Shown: piece by piece, positions 8,680 to 18,070 of the stretch
Numbering within the stretch: the stretch's first letter is position 1
How the letters are laid out: every line of letters begins with the position of its first letter
Made by a program: the position numbers and the translations under genes
The notes under the pieces: model-generated
Told to the model about the DNA's origin: nothing
What the model saw: only the letters and a program-made list of their open reading frames with translations
Database searches by the model: none
Source: Roseburia sp. CAG:10041_57
GTDB taxonomy: Bacteria > Bacillota > Clostridia > Lachnospirales > Lachnospiraceae
Direction of reading: 5' to 3'
Assembly (NCBI GenBank): GCA_001916965.1
Contig: MNTL01000001.1
Span: 307,636 to 371,635 of the forward strand
DNA: 64,000 nucleotides

Positions 8680-9856
8680 GTCTGTATTCCTCCAAATAAT
8701 CCATTGCATGAGCTGTCCTTGCCAGCTCTCCCTGTTCATTTGAAAACAGGATAATCTCAATCTGAGTCCGATCTGTACGCTTCCCTGTATAATAGGCAAT
8801 TCTATCTATCACAACCTGCATTGTCTTTTCCAACAGCCCTGCTTTCAACAAAATGGACAATGCCTCTTCGGTCGTCACACAATCCAGGATTGCTCTTGCC
8901 GTCTGCACGTCAGCGCCTGCTCTTATTCCATGCGCAGCAAGCAGTTCCAGTCTTGCATCTGCACAGGAAGAATGCGTATTCATAATTCCTCCTGATACTT
9001 TAATCAGCTTCCCGATATGTCCTATCAGCAGCATTCTCTCAAACCCAAGCTCATTGGCTATGTCAATAGTCTCACCTATATAATTGCTGCATTTTACAGC
9101 CGCATCAATATCTATACCATATTTATCCTGCATGAAGCCTCTGCCATAATTGCCGGGTGCTGTCAGAAGCAGTTTGTTATTTTCTTCACGCCGTACCTTC
9201 ATTTCTACCCTGATTGTATCAATCAGAGCTTTCTCACTCATGGGCTCCACAATCCCGCTGGTTCCAAGAACAGAGATTCCACCTTCTATTCCAAGTCTTG
9301 GGTTGAAGGTCTTCTCTGCCAGCTCCACACCTTTGGGAATACTGATAATGACTTTTACCAATCCGTTATACTCGAATTCTTCACATACCTGAAGTACTTC
9401 GTGGGTAATCATCTGGCGGGGAACACTGTTGATTGCCGCAGCCCCTACCGGCTGGTCAAGTCCTGGTTTGGTAACACGCCCTACACCAGCTCCGCCATCA
9501 ATGATTATCCTTTCTTTTTCTGACGCATGTGTCATTTTATTGTCTTTTGATTGAAAAGCCGTCTCGGCATAGACCAGTACTCCATTGGTCACATCAGGGT
9601 CATCCCCACTTTGTTTTCGGATCGCACATACACTATCCCCTGTCTCTGTGATGTATGCTTCCACAACTTCCAGCCGCAGTCGTATGCCACCTGGCGTATC
9701 TATATCTACATTTTCAGGTGCCACTCCTGTAAAATGATAGATGCACGCCGCCTGGGCTGCCGCTGCCGCACAAGTACCTGTCGTATATCCATATGCCAGC
9801 TTCTTCGTTCCTTTATATCGGTATCCGCTCTCTTCCAAGTCAGCCTCCTTACTCAC
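8621..9856 (-). CDS. cbiD: Cobalt-precorrin-5B C1-methyltransferase
   Basis: CbiD methylates C1 and is a marker of the anaerobic route. The 411-residue product has the N-terminal GYTTGTCAAAAAQAA motif near residues 23-37, a GGAGVGRVTKPGL segment, NSVPRQM, and LGTSGIVEPMSEKA, all strongly conserved. The ATG at 9856 overlaps the cbiC stop (ATGA). The last ~20 residues share DNA with the beginning of cbiF. A C-terminus of 'GSGSTGSDHGER' type is poorly conserved and may simply be the cost of encoding the cbiF ribosome-binding site and start in another frame. Confidence 0.95.
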   Translation of the reverse strand: MSKEADLEESGYRYKGTKKLAYGYTTGTCAAAAAQAACIYHFTGVAPENVDIDTPGGIRLRLEVVEAYITETGDSVCAIRKQSGDDPDVTNGVLVYAETAFQSKDNKMTHASEKERIIIDGGAGVGRVTKPGLDQPVGAAAINSVPRQMITHEVLQVCEEFEYNGLVKVIISIPKGVELAEKTFNPRLGIEGGISVLGTSGIVEPMSEKALIDTIRVEMKVRREENNKLLLTAPGNYGRGFMQDKYGIDIDAAVKCSNYIGETIDIANELGFERMLLIGHIGKLIKVSGGIMNTHSSCADARLELLAAHGIRAGADVQTARAILDCVTTEEALSILLKAGLLEKTMQVVIDRIAYYTGKRTDRTQIEIILFSNEQGELARTAHAMDYLEEYRHGTFCRSGSGSTGSDHGER

Positions 9857-10485
9857 TGCATGTACAATAATGCATTGATAATGGCTGCTGCTACGTTACT
9901 GCCGCCTTTTCTGCCTCTGGCTACAATATAAGGGGTATCAGTCTGCATGATCAGCTCCTTAGACTGTACTACATTCACAAAGCCTACAGGAGCGCCTACA
10001 ATAAAAGCCGGTGACAGTTGTCCATTCTCTATCATCTCATAGAGATGAATCAGCGCAGTCGGTGCATTTCCGATTACAAATGCCACCTTGCCCGGAAGCT
10101 TTGCAGCTCTTTCCATGCTGACAATCGCTCTTGTCACTTTTCTTTCTTTTGCTTCTCTGGCAACGTCCTCATCTGCCATATAGCAGTGTATCTCACAGCC
10201 GTATTCTGCAAGCTTACGCTTATTAATTCCTGCATAAGCCATGTTCGTATCCGTTACGATCGTACAGCCATTCTTCAAAGCTTCCCTTGCAATTGAAACT
10301 ACATCCCTGGAAAAGCAGAGATTATCTGCGTAGGAGAAATCCGCAGTTGTATGAATGCATCTTTTAATAATGGGAGCCTGCAGGGGATCTAACACTCTGT
10401 CCCCAAGCTCCTGCGTAATGATTTCAAAACTTCTTGCCTCTATATCAGCAGGTTGTATCTGTTCCAGCTCTATATGCTCCTTCAT
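9853..10485 (-). CDS. cbiC: Precorrin-8X / cobalt-precorrin-8 methylmutase
   Basis: CbiC moves the C11 methyl to C12, giving cobyrinic acid. The ~210-residue protein has the family segments PADIEARSFEIITQELG, the HTTADFSYADNLCFS region carrying the catalytic histidine, DTNMAYAGINKR, FVIGNAPTALIHLYEM and GAPVGFVNVVQSKE. The start at 10485 has GGGGG about 10 nt upstream. An ATG 30 bp further upstream lies inside the cbiP coding region without a better site. The gene begins 4 bp after the cbiP stop and overlaps cbiD. Confidence 0.95.
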   Translation of the reverse strand: MKEHIELEQIQPADIEARSFEIITQELGDRVLDPLQAPIIKRCIHTTADFSYADNLCFSRDVVSIAREALKNGCTIVTDTNMAYAGINKRKLAEYGCEIHCYMADEDVAREAKERKVTRAIVSMERAAKLPGKVAFVIGNAPTALIHLYEMIENGQLSPAFIVGAPVGFVNVVQSKELIMQTDTPYIVARGRKGGSNVAAAIINALLYMQ

Positions 10486-10489
10486 TGTG

Positions 10490-12028
10490 CTATACCCCCT
10501 TATCCATAATTTCATAAATGCGTGGCATATCTATCGCATTTCTTAGTTCCTCTGCGAGTCTGTCATACTGAGTCTCCTTATAGGCACAATAATCTAATAT
10601 GTGTTCTGACGGAGCTTCTATACCTTTCTCCTGTGCAAGTGCACCCAGAATGGTCTCTACGATCTCATGTCGGTCAAAGATCCCATGTACATAACTTCCA
10701 TAAACTCTATCCGAAGCATACCCATCCTCGTTAGATTCCTGTGTGCGGGTATCTGTCAGCTCCACCAGTCTGCAAGGCTGTGTTTCATAAATGCTTTGTC
10801 CCATATGAATCTCATACCCTGTCACTTCCAGCCCTTTCAGTCCTTCAAAAATCCCAGTCACTGCACCCATATGCCCAGTTACCTGTTTACGTGCCTTCTC
10901 TTCCCGGAAATATGTCGTCATAGGGATTAACCCCAGTCCCCGGATAGAACCGGACTGTTCCTCTACTCCACTCTCATCAATGATCTGTTCCCCCAGCATC
11001 TGATAACCACCACAGATACCCCATATTACGCATCCGGGCCTACCTGTCCTGCTTCCATATTTACCAGGTGTATGACACCGGAGAACCGCCGCCTCCATGC
11101 CTGATTCTCTCAGCCATCTAAGGTCTGCTATGGTATTCTTCGTCCCCGGCAATATGATCATATCCGGACTGCCCAGATCATACACTCTTGTTACATACCG
11201 CAAGGATACCCCTTCAATATTCTCCCAAATATTAAAGTCTGTAAAATTAGAAATATGGGGCAGGCGGATCACTGCAATGTCAATATCCGCCTTTTTCCGT
11301 ATATCAAAACGTCCGGTCAGGCTATCCTCATCCTCCAGATGGATGTCCATATAGGGAACTGTACCAATGACCGGTTTACCAGCCAGCTTCTCCAGCATCT
11401 CAATACCGGGATCCAGAATGGTTTTATCACCACGAAATTTATTGATAATAAGTCCCTTTACCATGTCCTTTTCCTCTTCCTCAAGAAGCATCATAGTGCC
11501 GCATAACTGAGCAAATACTCCGCCTCGGTCAATATCGCCTACGATCAGCACCGGTGAGTGGGCAATTCTTGCCATGCCCATATTTACAATATCATCACTC
11601 TTTAAATTGATTTCTACCGGCGAGCCTGCACCTTCTATGACAATATAATCGTTCTCCTGCGATAATTTATCATATGCATAGCTAATGTCAGGTATCAGCT
11701 GCTTTTTGTATGCAAAATAATCCCTGGCACTCATATTACGGTATACCTCTCCATTTACAATGACCTGCGAGCCCGTCTCATTAGTAGGCTTTAATAATAT
11801 GGGGTTCATGTATATGCTTGGCTCTACTCCGGCTGCTTCTGCCTGCATGACCTGTGCGCGCCCCATCTCCAGTCCTTCCGATGTAATATAGGAATTGAGT
11901 GCCATATTCTGGGATTTGAAAGGTGCCACACGATAACCATCCTGTCTTAAAATGCGGCATAAGCCCGCAACCAGCAGACTCTTGCCTGCACTGGACATTG
12001 TTCCCTGAATCATAATTGATTTAGCCAT
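10490..12028 (-). CDS. cbiP: Cobyric acid synthase
   Basis: CbiP (CobQ) amidates side chains b, d, e and g of adenosylcobyrinic acid diamide using glutamine. The ~512-residue protein starts AKSIMIQGTMSSAGKSLLV with the ATP-binding loop, then FKSQNMALNSYIT and NPILLKPTNETGSQVI, which are diagnostic. The C-terminal amidotransferase domain has VIWGICGGYQMLG with the nucleophilic cysteine and the late YGSYVHGIFD histidine motif. The ATG at 12028 follows AAGGAGATAACA; an in-frame ATG 24 bp earlier is less well placed. It begins 2 bp after the cobD stop. Confidence 0.95.
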   Translation of the reverse strand: MAKSIMIQGTMSSAGKSLLVAGLCRILRQDGYRVAPFKSQNMALNSYITSEGLEMGRAQVMQAEAAGVEPSIYMNPILLKPTNETGSQVIVNGEVYRNMSARDYFAYKKQLIPDISYAYDKLSQENDYIVIEGAGSPVEINLKSDDIVNMGMARIAHSPVLIVGDIDRGGVFAQLCGTMMLLEEEEKDMVKGLIINKFRGDKTILDPGIEMLEKLAGKPVIGTVPYMDIHLEDEDSLTGRFDIRKKADIDIAVIRLPHISNFTDFNIWENIEGVSLRYVTRVYDLGSPDMIILPGTKNTIADLRWLRESGMEAAVLRCHTPGKYGSRTGRPGCVIWGICGGYQMLGEQIIDESGVEEQSGSIRGLGLIPMTTYFREEKARKQVTGHMGAVTGIFEGLKGLEVTGYEIHMGQSIYETQPCRLVELTDTRTQESNEDGYASDRVYGSYVHGIFDRHEIVETILGALAQEKGIEAPSEHILDYCAYKETQYDRLAEELRNAIDMPRIYEIMDKGV

Positions 12029-12030
12029 TG

Positions 12031-13101
12031 TTATCTCCTTTTTTGCCTGCATCTTTCACAGGCTTTGCGAACTGCCTCTATCAGCCTGCCATTCTCCTCA
12101 TGCCCTCTGACTGCGGTTCTGAACCATCCCTTGCCTAATCCTTCAAAATTACTGCAATCCCTTAACAGAACCCCTTCTTCCAGACAATACTGCCACAATA
12201 ACTCAGGTCCATAAAACAACAGGAAATTCGCAGCTCCTTCATATACAATCAGTTCTACACCGTTCTCCAGCCCCGCAAGACGTAATTGTTCTGTGAGAAA
12301 TTCTCTTTCCCGTGCAATCAGCTGCGCCGATGCTTCTACATACTCTTTCTCCTGCATTGCCGCAATTCCCGCATATTGCGCCGGTAAAGACACATTCCAT
12401 GGCTGTAACCTTTTCTGTAGCAGCTCCACCATGGACTCTTTACCGCAAAAGACACAGCCCAACCGAAGTCCCGGCATTGCATATATCTTCGTAAAAGACT
12501 GCAATATTACAATATTTTCGTATTTTTTTAACAAAGCTCTGGCACTCACAGCCTGCGATACAAATTCCAGGAAACTTTCATCTACTACCAGAATGGCTCC
12601 CTCTTTCTCACACATCCGGCATACCTCTTCAATATAGCAGATAGATACCAGCCCGCCTGTTGGATTATTGGGATTACACACAAACACCATATCTATAGAC
12701 GGCTGTATCTGTCTGATAAAGCCTTCATCCGGACAAAAGGCGTCCTCTTTCTTCAACAGATATCGCAATACCTCACAACCACAGCTATCCAGTGCTTCTT
12801 CATATTCTGAAAAAGAGGGCGCCATCACCAACGCCCTCTTAGGCTGTAATGCTTCCACCAGACAATAAATTAACTCCGCTGCACCATTACCGCACAATAT
12901 CTGTTCCTCTTCTATATGATAACGTTTTGCAACAGCGTGTCTTAATTGTCTGTGTGCAGCCTGCGGGTAGTGAACAGATTCCTCTACTCCACGCATCGCT
13001 GCTGCCTTCACAGCCTGAGGCATTCCAAGATAATTAATATTCGCTGAGAAATCCATAACACCGGGATATCCATAAATATCCCCTCCATGCTTGTTCATCA
13101 T
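12031..13101 (-). CDS. cobD: L-threonine-O-3-phosphate decarboxylase-like aminotransferase
   Basis: A PLP-dependent fold-type I enzyme of 356 residues that probably makes (R)-1-aminopropan-2-ol phosphate for attachment by CbiB. The start HGGDIYGYPGVMDFSANIN is characteristic of CobD rather than histidinol-phosphate transaminase. Other signs are CGNGAAELIY, FVCNPNNPTGG, the PLP-lysine segment QSFTKIYAMPGLRLGCV and a late FRTAVR arginine. The C-terminal CERCRQKRR is short and lacks the Cys-rich extension seen in some clostridial CobD proteins. Location between cbiB and cbiP supports the call. Confidence 0.9.
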   Translation of the reverse strand: MMNKHGGDIYGYPGVMDFSANINYLGMPQAVKAAAMRGVEESVHYPQAAHRQLRHAVAKRYHIEEEQILCGNGAAELIYCLVEALQPKRALVMAPSFSEYEEALDSCGCEVLRYLLKKEDAFCPDEGFIRQIQPSIDMVFVCNPNNPTGGLVSICYIEEVCRMCEKEGAILVVDESFLEFVSQAVSARALLKKYENIVILQSFTKIYAMPGLRLGCVFCGKESMVELLQKRLQPWNVSLPAQYAGIAAMQEKEYVEASAQLIAREREFLTEQLRLAGLENGVELIVYEGAANFLLFYGPELLWQYCLEEGVLLRDCSNFEGLGKGWFRTAVRGHEENGRLIEAVRKACERCRQKRR

Positions 13102-13137
13102 AATAACTATGCCCTTTCGTAGTCAGCAAACTTTGTG

Positions 13138-14121
13138 TCAGATCCACATAATAAAAAGCCCTTTTACCACAGCCATAATGATACATGCAATCCATGCTGA
13201 CACATACATCAGCCTGTTCATGACACGTATGTCATTTATTTCTACTGGTCTGATATCATCTCCGATTGTCTTCTTATGATATAACTGTCCAAAATAATAT
13301 GCATCTCCAGCAAGCATAACATCCAGTGCTCCTGCTGCTACCGCCTCTGTCTGGGCAGAATTAGGGCTTGCATGGTTATGCCTGTCTCTGTAAAATATCT
13401 TCCAGGCATTGCGATAATCCAGCTTCATAATAAAAGAAGCGCCTATCATAAGAAAGGCAGATAACCTTGCCGGGATATAATTCACAATATCATCCAGATG
13501 TGCTGCTGCTCTGCCAAAGTACAGGTATTTGTCATTTTTATAACCTACCATGGAATCCATGGTATTGACTGCCTTATAGAAATATCCTGCCAGTGTCCCC
13601 CCCAGCATCATATAGAACATAGGTGCTGCCACACCATCTGAGAAGTTCTCTGCAATCGTCTCCACAGCCGCCTTTACAACGCCTTTTTCATCTAACCGTT
13701 CTGTATCTCTTCCTACGATCATGGATACGGCTTTTCTTCCTTCTTCCAGTCCTTCTTCTTTCAAGGCATTATATACTTTCATGCTTTCGGTCTTTAATGA
13801 CCTGGTTGCAAGCACTGCATAACACATTATAATCTCGGCTGCCAGTCCCAGATAAGGATGTAAAGAATAGGCAGCCATCAGGATGATCCACGGAACCATG
13901 ACAGCAGTAAGTATGACCAGAATCACCAGATATCCCCCTGCTCTCAGTTCTTTTTTTTCATTATGTTCACCTTTAAGAAGCGTTTTCCTTAATATTTTCT
14001 CGTATCCACAGATATATTTACCAATGATACATGCAGGATGCCATGGCGTATGCGGATCTCCCAAAAGCAGGTCCAGCAGGAAGCCTCCTATCAGTGCATA
14101 CACAGAATTTGTGATATTCAT
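13138..14121 (-). CDS. cbiB: Adenosylcobinamide-phosphate synthase
   Basis: CbiB attaches aminopropanol (phosphate) to adenosylcobyric acid at the membrane. The protein is 327 residues with several membrane spans. It contains the start motif GGFLLDLLLGDPHTPWHP, an ETIAENFSDGVAAPMFYMML segment (the conserved region near residues 155-175) and RDRHNHASPNSAQTEAVAAGAL late. Its ATG overlaps the stop of the upstream kinase gene by one base (TAATG), so the kinase and the cobalamin genes are read from one message. Confidence 0.95.
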   Translation of the reverse strand: MNITNSVYALIGGFLLDLLLGDPHTPWHPACIIGKYICGYEKILRKTLLKGEHNEKKELRAGGYLVILVILTAVMVPWIILMAAYSLHPYLGLAAEIIMCYAVLATRSLKTESMKVYNALKEEGLEEGRKAVSMIVGRDTERLDEKGVVKAAVETIAENFSDGVAAPMFYMMLGGTLAGYFYKAVNTMDSMVGYKNDKYLYFGRAAAHLDDIVNYIPARLSAFLMIGASFIMKLDYRNAWKIFYRDRHNHASPNSAQTEAVAAGALDVMLAGDAYYFGQLYHKKTIGDDIRPVEINDIRVMNRLMYVSAWIACIIMAVVKGLFIMWI

Positions 14122-15314
14122 TATATTCGCTCCTTATGATAGACACTCCAGAAGCCGGCAAGCTTCTCCAACAGCGTTGTAACTTCAAATGGTTTCATCA
14201 GGAATGCGTCCATGCCTGCTGCCAATGCCTTTCTCTGATCCGTCCTGTATACGCTGGCTGTCAGGGCAACAATAGGTATTATATATGTGTCTTCTCTTCC
14301 CATTCTGCGTATCATGTCTGTTGCTTCCAACCCGTTCATCACAGGCATCCGGATATCCATCAATACTGCATCATAATAATAGCTTTCTGTTGACTGTATC
14401 CTGTTGACCGCCTCCTGTCCATTGGATACACAGTCTACCTTCATTCCTGCATTTTCCAACAAATCTCTGGTCATTTCCGCATTTAATGCATTATCCTCGC
14501 ACAACAGAATCCGCTTATTTTGAAGAAGTCTGATATCTGATTCTACCGGAATGCTTATGTCCTCTCTCTGCCCATTGCAGATCTGTCCCCTTAGCTCAAC
14601 AGTGACTGTCGTTCCCATGCCAATTTGAGATACTACCTCAATAGAACCATTCATTAACTCTATCAGGCGCTTCACCATATAGAGTCCTAACCCAGCTCCT
14701 TCTTCATTGGCATTCACCGTATTCTCTTCCTTCATAAAAGGACAGAACATTACCTTCTGGAAAGAATCACTCATACCAATTCCATTATCAGCTATGGTAT
14801 AACGATTCACAATCTCCTGTGCCGACACAGACAAAGTCTCAACGCTGACCGATATCTTACCACCGTCTGGGGTAAACTTCGCCGCATTGGATATCAGATT
14901 CATCAGTATCTGTTCCATGCGCACAGTGTCTTCCATAAAGGTGGTTCTGGTCATGTCCTCCACATTTACCTCTACCTCAATCTGTCGATTCTCGGTATAG
15001 AGCTGCAGCTGTAGTTCAATAAGCTCCTTTATTGTTTCAAATGTACATAGTTCCGGTCTGCTTTCTGTCTCATTGTTCTCCAGTCTGGTCAGTTCGAGCA
15101 GCTCGTTGATCTGATTGATCAACACACTTCCAGCCTTCTTAATTTTACATAAATAATTGTCTACAGCAATTGGATCATTTACATCCTGTAATGCAAGATC
15201 CGTCATTCCCATAATTGTGTGGATTGGTGTTCTCACACTATGGCTGATATTTGCCAGAATATCCATCTGCTGCCTGCTAAAATCCTGTAAATCCTGTTTC
15301 TTTGATACGCCCAT
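14121..15314 (-). CDS. Sensorless hybrid histidine kinase with C-terminal receiver
   Basis: This 397-residue two-component protein begins almost directly with the kinase core. An H-box with the phospho-acceptor His lies near residue 25 (NISHSVRTPIHTIMG), the N-box is NLISNAAKFTPDG and the G-box is GAGLGLYMVK. A receiver domain covers ~270-390 with an acidic start (LLCEDNALNAEM), the phospho-Asp in AVLMDIRMPVMNG and the conserved Lys in LMKPFE. There is no membrane segment, PAS or other sensor ahead of the H-box, which is unusual, so the signal may come from a partner or the sensor may have been lost. AAGAGG lies 8 nt before the ATG. Its stop overlaps the cbiB start, so it is the head gene next to cobalamin synthesis. 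Confidence 0.9.
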   Translation of the reverse strand: MGVSKKQDLQDFSRQQMDILANISHSVRTPIHTIMGMTDLALQDVNDPIAVDNYLCKIKKAGSVLINQINELLELTRLENNETESRPELCTFETIKELIELQLQLYTENRQIEVEVNVEDMTRTTFMEDTVRMEQILMNLISNAAKFTPDGGKISVSVETLSVSAQEIVNRYTIADNGIGMSDSFQKVMFCPFMKEENTVNANEEGAGLGLYMVKRLIELMNGSIEVVSQIGMGTTVTVELRGQICNGQREDISIPVESDIRLLQNKRILLCEDNALNAEMTRDLLENAGMKVDCVSNGQEAVNRIQSTESYYYDAVLMDIRMPVMNGLEATDMIRRMGREDTYIIPIVALTASVYRTDQRKALAAGMDAFLMKPFEVTTLLEKLAGFWSVYHKERI

Positions 15315-15341
15315 GCCGTGTACCTCTTAATTTCTGTATTA

Positions 15342-16595
15342 TCACTGCTGATACAGGTCTCCGAACACCTCTCTGCATATAGACTGGCAGTAAGAAAGTG
15401 AGAATGAAGGATCCTGTTTTCTCATCTCATTCTGCCCAGCAAATTCTTCTGTATAATCTTTTAACCTATACGTTGTAATCTGTCCTGTTCCTGATACATT
15501 ATGTGTAACCAGTGGTTCAACTCCATAACTACTGATATAAGGTCTGTTCTGCTCATCCATTTCAATGGTAACCTGTGCCATCGCACCTACCATACGTGCA
15601 GCTGTTCCCTGACCTGTTCCGCTGGTGGCATTAATAAAATTTCCCAGGGAATAATATACAAGCACCTCTTTGCCGGAAGCCGACTGAATCCAGATAACAG
15701 GTTCTATCACATGCGGATGTGTACCTATGATCAGATCTGCTCCCTGATCTGCCAGGAATTGTGCCTTCTGCTGCTGGTCTTTGGATTCCTGAAGCTTATA
15801 TTCTGTACCCCAGTGAGGACATACAACGATAAAATCTGCCGCTTCTTTTGCCTTTTGCATATCCGTTCTGATTTTATCTTCATTCCAGATATCTACTGCA
15901 TAGGGCATATCTTTGGGCAATGATATACCGTTTGTTCCATACGTATAGTTCAATATTGCAATGCGGATTCCATTTACTTCTGTTACATATACCGTATCTG
16001 CCTCTTCCTTCGTCTCATGGATTCCAAGGACTGCTATCTGCGGATACTTTTCTTTCCAGAAATGAATGCAGTTAAGTAGTCCTTTTCTGCCTTTATCCAA
16101 TGCATGATTGGTCGCATGAAGAACTACATCGAACCCTGCATTGACCAGACTGTCTCCTACTTCGTATGCTCCGTTGAAGCTTGGATATCCTGACAATCCC
16201 AGTTCACGTCCTCCAAGAATTACTTCCTGGTTTACCAGCGCAAGATCTGCTGCCTCTATCTCATCCCTGACCTGTGCAAACAGATGATCATATTGCCAAG
16301 TTCCATCGGGCATTTGTCCACTTTGCGCCACCTTCTCATGAAGCAATACATCTCCTACCATGACCAGATCTACCTTTTGCTTCTCTTCCTCAACATATGC
16401 TTCCGTACTCGATTCTTCCAGAGTCTGCTCCGGTTGCTGTGACATTGGGAGCTGCTCTGTGCTTTCCAGTGTAGTAACCGCTTCTGTACTCTGGTTCATG
16501 GTTGACGCAGCTACTGCCTCATTACTTCCACATCCAACATTCAGCAAAGCCGCAAGCATCAGAATAATAATTTTAATTCCTTTATCTTTCCACAT
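15342..16595 (-). CDS. CapA-family lipoprotein (metallophosphatase-like)
   Basis: This ~417-residue protein starts with a lipoprotein signal (IKIIILMLAALLNVGCGSNE; lipobox Cys near residue 22), then a Ser/Thr/Glu-rich linker and a CapA/PGA-capsule domain (VDLVMVGDVLLHEKVAQSG, VLHATNHALDKGRKG, VVCPHWGTEYKLQESKDQQ, IIGTHPHVIEPV). These motifs match the calcineurin-like fold used by the CapA superfamily, associated with poly-gamma-glutamate export and other cell-surface work. No capB/capC lies nearby, so the polymer link is not supported. The start at 16595 has AGGAAAG upstream; two ATGs further up in the same frame are less well placed. It sits between the MATE gene and the kinase. Confidence 0.85.
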   Translation of the reverse strand: MWKDKGIKIIILMLAALLNVGCGSNEAVAASTMNQSTEAVTTLESTEQLPMSQQPEQTLEESSTEAYVEEEKQKVDLVMVGDVLLHEKVAQSGQMPDGTWQYDHLFAQVRDEIEAADLALVNQEVILGGRELGLSGYPSFNGAYEVGDSLVNAGFDVVLHATNHALDKGRKGLLNCIHFWKEKYPQIAVLGIHETKEEADTVYVTEVNGIRIAILNYTYGTNGISLPKDMPYAVDIWNEDKIRTDMQKAKEAADFIVVCPHWGTEYKLQESKDQQQKAQFLADQGADLIIGTHPHVIEPVIWIQSASGKEVLVYYSLGNFINATSGTGQGTAARMVGAMAQVTIEMDEQNRPYISSYGVEPLVTHNVSGTGQITTYRLKDYTEEFAGQNEMRKQDPSFSLSYCQSICREVFGDLYQQ

Positions 16596-16637
16596 TATAT
16601 CTACTTTCCTCATATTAATCAAGAACCACATACACCA

Positions 16638-18011
16638 CTAGATAATACGCTTCTTTAACCATTTGCCACTTAGGAATCTGCTTACGAAAATGACAGAGCG
16701 GATCGTCCAGTCAGCAAACATACCAATCCATACAGCCATCGGTCCAAAATGGAAGGCTTTGACCAGGAATATACAAAGTGCCACACGACAGCACCACATG
16801 GTTATCGTAGATGTGATCATGGAAAATCTCACATCCCCCGCTGCTCTCAGTCCATATGCAATTACAAAAGAACAGGTCCATACCAGCGGTTTTGCAATTG
16901 TAATCGCTGTAACCATTTCAAAACACATATCTGCACTTACCTGTTCCATTCCTGCAAGCCAGGTTACAGGTCTGGTTATTGCAAGTACCAGTATACAGGA
17001 TACGATAATTCCAATCTCTGCAATACCGGTCAGCTTCACAATATAATATCTGGCTTCTTCATTTCGTCCGGCTCCAATGCATTGTCCTACTACTGTCATT
17101 AAGCCGATACCAACACCAATACCAAAGATACCGTTTACATTCTCCATAATATTGGTCATAGCCTGTGCTGCAATCGCTGCGGTTCCCATCGTTGAAACTG
17201 TGGACTGAATCGCCAGCTTGCCAAACTGGAACATACCATTCTCAATACCGGAAGGAATACCGATTGCCATGATTTTAAGAATCAGCGGCATATCAGGTCT
17301 GATCTTATGATATTCATTCACCACAATATCCTGTCTGGGTTTTCTCAGGCACCAGTAGATTACCACCGTACAGAAAATTCTGGACAAAAGTGTGGAAAAG
17401 GCAGCTCCCGCTACTCCCCAATGGCATACATATATAAAGATTGCATTACCGAAAATATTGAGACAATTGGAGATTACGGATATCTTCATGGGGAACTTGG
17501 AATCACCACTGGCCCTGTAGAAAGCAGCTCCTGCATTGAACAAAGCAAGAAATGGATAAGATATAACTGTAATAAGAAAGTAAATCAGGGAATTATCCAT
17601 AACTTCCTGCTCTACACTTCCAAAGATAAGCCACAACAGATTCTCCCTGCCTATCAGACAAATAATCATTAATCCAAGCGAAATGGCAAGTACTGTAAGC
17701 ACCACCTGTTTAGCTGCTTTATTCGCTGCCTGCTTATTACCACTTCCCAGATACTGCGAACAGATAATTGCAGCACCCGCTGCCATAGCGGCAAATATCT
17801 GAATGACCAGATTATTGAGGGAATCTACCAATGATACCGCTGATATTGCCTCGCTGCCTACCGTGCTGACCATCATTGTATCCGCCATTCCCATGAAAGA
17901 ATTCAACAGCTGCTCAATGATAATAGGAAAAAGCAGCATAAACAGCGCCTTATTATCAAAAATCAGATTCTTCCAATCTATTTTTTCTTTGTCGTACAAC
18001 TTCATTTCCAT
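16638..18011 (-). CDS. MATE family efflux transporter
   Basis: This 457-residue protein has about twelve predicted membrane spans and typical MATE features: two related halves, an early LFPIIIEQLLNSFMGMADTMMVS segment and ASGDSKFPMKISVISN in the first half. MATE proteins export cationic compounds or small molecules using Na+ or H+ gradients. It is the first gene on the minus-strand run that reaches the cobalamin cluster, 42 bp ahead of the CapA-like gene. AAAGGGG lies just before the two possible ATGs (18011 and 18005). Substrate cannot be inferred. It is a different subfamily from the copies at 41315 and 53683. Confidence 0.9.
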   Translation of the reverse strand: MEMKLYDKEKIDWKNLIFDNKALFMLLFPIIIEQLLNSFMGMADTMMVSTVGSEAISAVSLVDSLNNLVIQIFAAMAAGAAIICSQYLGSGNKQAANKAAKQVVLTVLAISLGLMIICLIGRENLLWLIFGSVEQEVMDNSLIYFLITVISYPFLALFNAGAAFYRASGDSKFPMKISVISNCLNIFGNAIFIYVCHWGVAGAAFSTLLSRIFCTVVIYWCLRKPRQDIVVNEYHKIRPDMPLILKIMAIGIPSGIENGMFQFGKLAIQSTVSTMGTAAIAAQAMTNIMENVNGIFGIGVGIGLMTVVGQCIGAGRNEEARYYIVKLTGIAEIGIIVSCILVLAITRPVTWLAGMEQVSADMCFEMVTAITIAKPLVWTCSFVIAYGLRAAGDVRFSMITSTITMWCCRVALCIFLVKAFHFGPMAVWIGMFADWTIRSVIFVSRFLSGKWLKKRII

Positions 18012-18041
18012 AATACCCCTTTATATCTTGTATCTTTTCTG

Positions 18042-18070
18042 TATACAGTATAAAATAAATATGCTAAAAT
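18042..18070 (+). promoter_or_regulatory. Probable trkA promoter (extended -10)
   Basis: On the plus strand TGC followed by TAAAAT at 18065-18070 forms an extended -10. TATACA at 18042-18047 is a weak -35 with 17-bp spacing. It lies 54 bp before the trkA ATG, in the only gap (112 bp) between the divergent MATE and trkA genes. This gap is too short for a cobalamin riboswitch plus two promoters. Confidence 0.45.

Noticed and set aside
9017..9523. 168-codon open frame opposite cbiD, and similar long frames opposite cobT, cbiA and other cob genes
   Set aside because: They lie antisense to clearly recognised genes, have no start signals and no recognisable family.
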